From Sphingobium sp. (lineage in GTDB: Bacteria > Pseudomonadota > Alphaproteobacteria > Sphingomonadales > Sphingomonadaceae), in NCBI GenBank assembly GCA_030148625.1, contig JASBTC010000111.1, positions 1 through 9,502 of the forward strand: a stretch of DNA of 9,502 nucleotides. The letters run 5' to 3'. A program made the position numbers and the translations under genes. The stretch's first letter is position 1, and each line of letters opens with the position of its first letter. The notes under the pieces were generated by a model. That model made no database searches and was not told where the DNA came from. It saw only the letters and a list, made by a program, of their open reading frames with translations. This document shows positions 7,313-9,502 of the stretch, piece after piece.

Positions 7313-7408
7313 AAGCTAACTGCTTGCTAGCATAAGACGCGTTGAAGGTTCGAGACCAACCCGGGTCATCCGCCCGATCACGGATGTGTGTGGGGACACA
7401 AACGGACG

Positions 7409-7942
7409 ATGAAGGCCTATATTGCGTATCTGGGAAGCGGTCGCTTCCTGATCTTTCTTCTTGCCCTGGCGATATTGGTGGGCATGGCGTTCGGCTATTT
7501 CGGCGGTCATCTCGGCGGCCCGCTGCTCGACATGCTGTCCGATCCCGCGGCGAACGAGTCGCGGCTGGCGGCGATGACGGCGGATCAGCGCGCGACGCAT
7601 CTGTGGATCACGCTGACGCTCGATGTGATCTACCCGCTCGCTTATGGCGGCGGCTTCGCCAATCTCTCGGCACGCCTTGCCGATCGCCACAAGCTGCTGG
7701 TCGCCTTACCCGGCCTGGCGCTGATCCTGGTCGATCTGACCGAGAATGTGCTGATCGCGATGATGCTGCAGGGCGATACCGGCGTGATTGGGGCGAAGGT
7801 GTTGGCGACTCAGGCCAAATGGTGGCTGTTCGGCGGCTGCACGCTGCTGGTGGCGGGGCTGGCGGTCGGCGCCGCGATCCGCCACTATGTCGGCGACGCG
7901 ACGGAGTCCCGGATCGGCGGGCACGCGTCCAGGGAGATTTGA
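7409..7942 (+). CDS. Four-helix membrane protein of unknown function
   Basis: I do not recognise the family. The 177-residue protein has four hydrophobic segments: RFLIFLLALAILVGMAFGYF near the N-terminus, a second around LWITLTLDVIYPLAYGGGF, a third around LLVALPGLALILVDLTENVLI, and WWLFGGCTLLVAGLAVGAAI. Segments two and three each carry a buried acidic residue (LDVIYP and VDLTEN), which suggests a functional site within the membrane. A soluble loop of about 40 residues separates segments one and two. The ATG at 7409 is chosen; a GTG at 7388 would add seven residues, and neither has a strong ribosome binding site. Its stop overlaps the ATP-binding protein start by one base (TGATG), so it is probably the first gene of the ABC transporter operon. 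Confidence 0.82.
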   Translation: MKAYIAYLGSGRFLIFLLALAILVGMAFGYFGGHLGGPLLDMLSDPAANESRLAAMTADQRATHLWITLTLDVIYPLAYGGGFANLSARLADRHKLLVALPGLALILVDLTENVLIAMMLQGDTGVIGAKVLATQAKWWLFGGCTLLVAGLAVGAAIRHYVGDATESRIGGHASREI

Positions 7943-8859
7943 TGGCCGATCAGCCGGTGGTCCGCGCGTCAGGGCTCACCAAATATTTCGGCAGCCGCAT
8001 CGCGGTGGACCGCGTCGACCTGTCGGTGCCCGAGGGCATGATCTACGGCGTGCTCGGGCCCAATGGCGCAGGCAAGACGACGACGCTCCGCATGCTGCTC
8101 GGCATCATCGAGCCCGATAGCGGCTCGCGCGCGATCTTCGGCAATCCGCACCCGCGCGCGGTGGGCGACAGGGTCGGTTACCTGCCCGAGGAGCGTGGAC
8201 TCTATCCTGCGATGAAGGCGCGCGAGGCGATCGCGTTCATGGGCGCGCTGCGCGGACTCGATTGGAAGGAAGGGCGTGCGCGTGCGGCGGTGCTGCTCGA
8301 AAATGCCGGGCTGGGGCATGCGGTGGACGAAAAGATCCGCAAGCTCTCCAAGGGCATGGCGCAGCTTGTCCAGCTGCTCGGCTCGCTGGTCCATCGGCCC
8401 GATCTGATCGTACTCGACGAGCCGTTTTCCGGGCTCGACCCGGTCAATCAGGAACGGCTCGAAGCGCTGATCGTCGCCGAGCGCGCGCGCGGGGCTACGG
8501 TGCTCTTCTCCACCCATGTCATGGCGCATGCCGAACGGCTCTGCGATCGGCTGGCGATCATCGCAGGCGGCAAAAGGCGTTTCGAGGGCACCGTCGACGA
8601 TGCGCGGGCGATGCTGCCGATGCGCGCGACCTATACGCCGCGCAACGATAGCGAAGGGGTGGCCGCTTTGCTGCCCGCCGATGCCGAGCATCGCGACGAT
8701 CGCTGGCGCTTCATTGTGCCCGACAGCGGGATAGAGCCCTTGCTGGAGACGCTGATCGCGCGCGGCCACGGCATTGCCGGCCTGTCGATCGAGCGGCCGG
8801 GGCTTCACGATGCCTTTGTCCGCATCGTCGGCCGCGCGAATGCGGGAGACGTCGAGTGA
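7942..8859 (+). CDS. ABC transporter ATP-binding protein (NatA-like)
   Basis: This is the cytoplasmic ATPase of an ABC-2 type exporter. The 305-residue protein has Walker A GPNGAGKTT (39-47, Lys45), a Q-loop region reading GYLPEERGLYP (79-89) with Glu where many ABC proteins have Gln, a signature LSKGMAQ (135-141) in place of LSGGQ, Walker B LIVLDEP (155-161) with Glu160, the D-loop SGLD, and the H-loop His192 (FSTHVMAHAE). The YLPEERGLYP and LSKG variants are typical of the NatA branch of sodium or drug exporters. The C-terminal 90 residues after GGKRRFEGTVDDAR resemble the accessory domain seen in that group. AGGGAG (7931-7936) lies 5 bases before the ATG. The stop overlaps the permease start (GTGA). 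The substrate is unknown. Confidence 0.94.
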   Translation: MADQPVVRASGLTKYFGSRIAVDRVDLSVPEGMIYGVLGPNGAGKTTTLRMLLGIIEPDSGSRAIFGNPHPRAVGDRVGYLPEERGLYPAMKAREAIAFMGALRGLDWKEGRARAAVLLENAGLGHAVDEKIRKLSKGMAQLVQLLGSLVHRPDLIVLDEPFSGLDPVNQERLEALIVAERARGATVLFSTHVMAHAERLCDRLAIIAGGKRRFEGTVDDARAMLPMRATYTPRNDSEGVAALLPADAEHRDDRWRFIVPDSGIEPLLETLIARGHGIAGLSIERPGLHDAFVRIVGRANAGDVE

Positions 8860-9502
8860 AGCGCCTGATCCGCCAGACTGTGGTGATTGCGCGGCGCGAC
8901 TTCATCGCGACGGTCGCCACGCCGACCTTCCTCGTCTTTCTGCTCGCACCGCTGTTCATGATCGGCTTCGCCGTGGTCGGCGGGCTCGGTGCATCGGAGA
9001 TGGCGTCGAACGTCACCGGGCGCGCGGCGATCGCCGCGCTCGTGCCCGGCGTCGACGGCGCCAAGCTGCGCACCGCAGACGACGCGTTGCGCGCTTCTTA
9101 CCGGGCGGAAAACAAGCCTGCCGAGCTTCGTATCCTGCCGCCCTCGGCCGATCCGGATGCCCAGGCCCGCGCGTTGATGGCGGACAAGGATACCGACGTC
9201 TATGCGGTGCTTTACGGTCCGCTCGACCATCCGACGATCCTGCGCGCATCGACCAGCGAAATCTCCGCGCCCTATCTCGCGGAACTTGCCGAACAGGCGC
9301 TGCGCAACGATCGTGCGGGCATTGCCGCCGGCGAGCGGCTGAGCCGCCCGGTCATCTCGGCAGTGACGCGTGAGGCACCGAGCCGCAGCGGCCGGCAGAG
9401 CATCGGCTTTGGTGCGGTGTTCGTGATCTTCTTCCTGACATTGCTGCTCGCCGGCCAGGCGGTGGGCATGATGGCGGAGGAGAAGGGCAACAAGGTCATC
9501 GA
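8856..9502 (+). CDS. ABC-2 type permease (NatB-like), 3' end outside the window
   Basis: 215 residues are visible and the frame is open to the window edge. The N-terminus is MKRLIRQTVVIARRDFIATV, followed by TM1 (about 22-45). Residues about 48-180 form an extracytoplasmic domain. TM2 begins near 183 (IGFGAVFVIFFLTLLLAGQ), and EEKGNKVI follows at 208-215, the conserved cytoplasmic loop of NatB-type permeases. Family members have about 400 residues, so roughly half is missing. The start is GTG at 8856, overlapping the ATPase stop by 4 bp, with GGGAG (8844-8848) 7 bases upstream. With the ATPase it should form an exporter complex in the inner membrane. Confidence 0.93.
   Translation, partial: MKRLIRQTVVIARRDFIATVATPTFLVFLLAPLFMIGFAVVGGLGASEMASNVTGRAAIAALVPGVDGAKLRTADDALRASYRAENKPAELRILPPSADPDAQARALMADKDTDVYAVLYGPLDHPTILRASTSEISAPYLAELAEQALRNDRAGIAAGERLSRPVISAVTREAPSRSGRQSIGFGAVFVIFFLTLLLAGQAVGMMAEEKGNKVI

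Noticed and set aside
7347..7357. GGTTCGAGACC resembles a tRNA T-loop
   Set aside because: Only two base pairs flank the loop, and no acceptor, anticodon or D arms can be drawn around it.
7387..7400. TGTGT/ACACA hairpin with a GGGG loop before the four-helix protein
   Set aside because: The stem is only 5 bp and the spacing from GGGG to the ATG at 7409 is too long for a firm ribosome binding site call, so no regulatory element is claimed.
7342..7941. Long in-frame extension upstream of the ABC ATPase
   Set aside because: The extension is a shadow of the four-helix membrane protein gene. The ATG at 7942 has a good ribosome binding site and gives the normal ATPase N-terminus.

Overview
The window is GC-rich with dense, tightly packed genes. 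It reads as an alphaproteobacterial chromosome, most likely of the Sphingomonadaceae. The grounds are a hisA-hisF-hisE-HIT block with hisE separate from hisI, an EI24-family membrane protein, a CAT-type amino acid permease, and overall codon use. The genus cannot be fixed from the sequence alone. No phage, transposase, CRISPR, rRNA or tRNA gene was found.

Layout: (1) 1-128 is a highly structured palindromic element that runs up to the hisA ribosome binding site. (2) 129-2377, + strand, is the distal part of a histidine operon: hisA, hisF, hisE, then a HIT-family (HinT-like) hydrolase, with gaps of 7 bp, a 4-bp overlap and 14 bp. (3) 2465-4006, + strand, is an APC-superfamily amino acid permease. 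(4) 4027-4054 is a strong hairpin with a T run on each strand, a shared terminator for the permease and the convergent kinase. (5) 4088-5089, - strand, is a PfkB-family sugar/nucleoside kinase, probably adenosine kinase, with a TTG start. (6) 5090-5193 is a divergent intergenic region with a tandem 12-bp direct repeat. (7) 5194-6257, + strand, is an EI24-domain membrane protein overlapping by 4 bp a small lipoprotein. (8) 6182-7312, - strand, is queG (epoxyqueuosine reductase), whose 3' end overlaps the lipoprotein gene by 76 bp. (9) 7409-9502, + strand, is a three-gene overlapping set: a four-helix membrane protein of unknown function, a NatA-like ABC ATPase, and a NatB-like ABC-2 permease cut by the window end.

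HisA and HisF carry out consecutive steps of histidine synthesis, and HisE supplies an earlier step. The remaining genes are housekeeping or transport functions in separate short transcription units. I see no clear evidence of a new multi-gene system. The points most worth a second look are the multi-hairpin element at the start of hisA, the unknown four-helix protein coupled to the ABC exporter, the antisense overlap of queG with the lipoprotein gene, and the tandem repeat between the kinase and EI24 genes.
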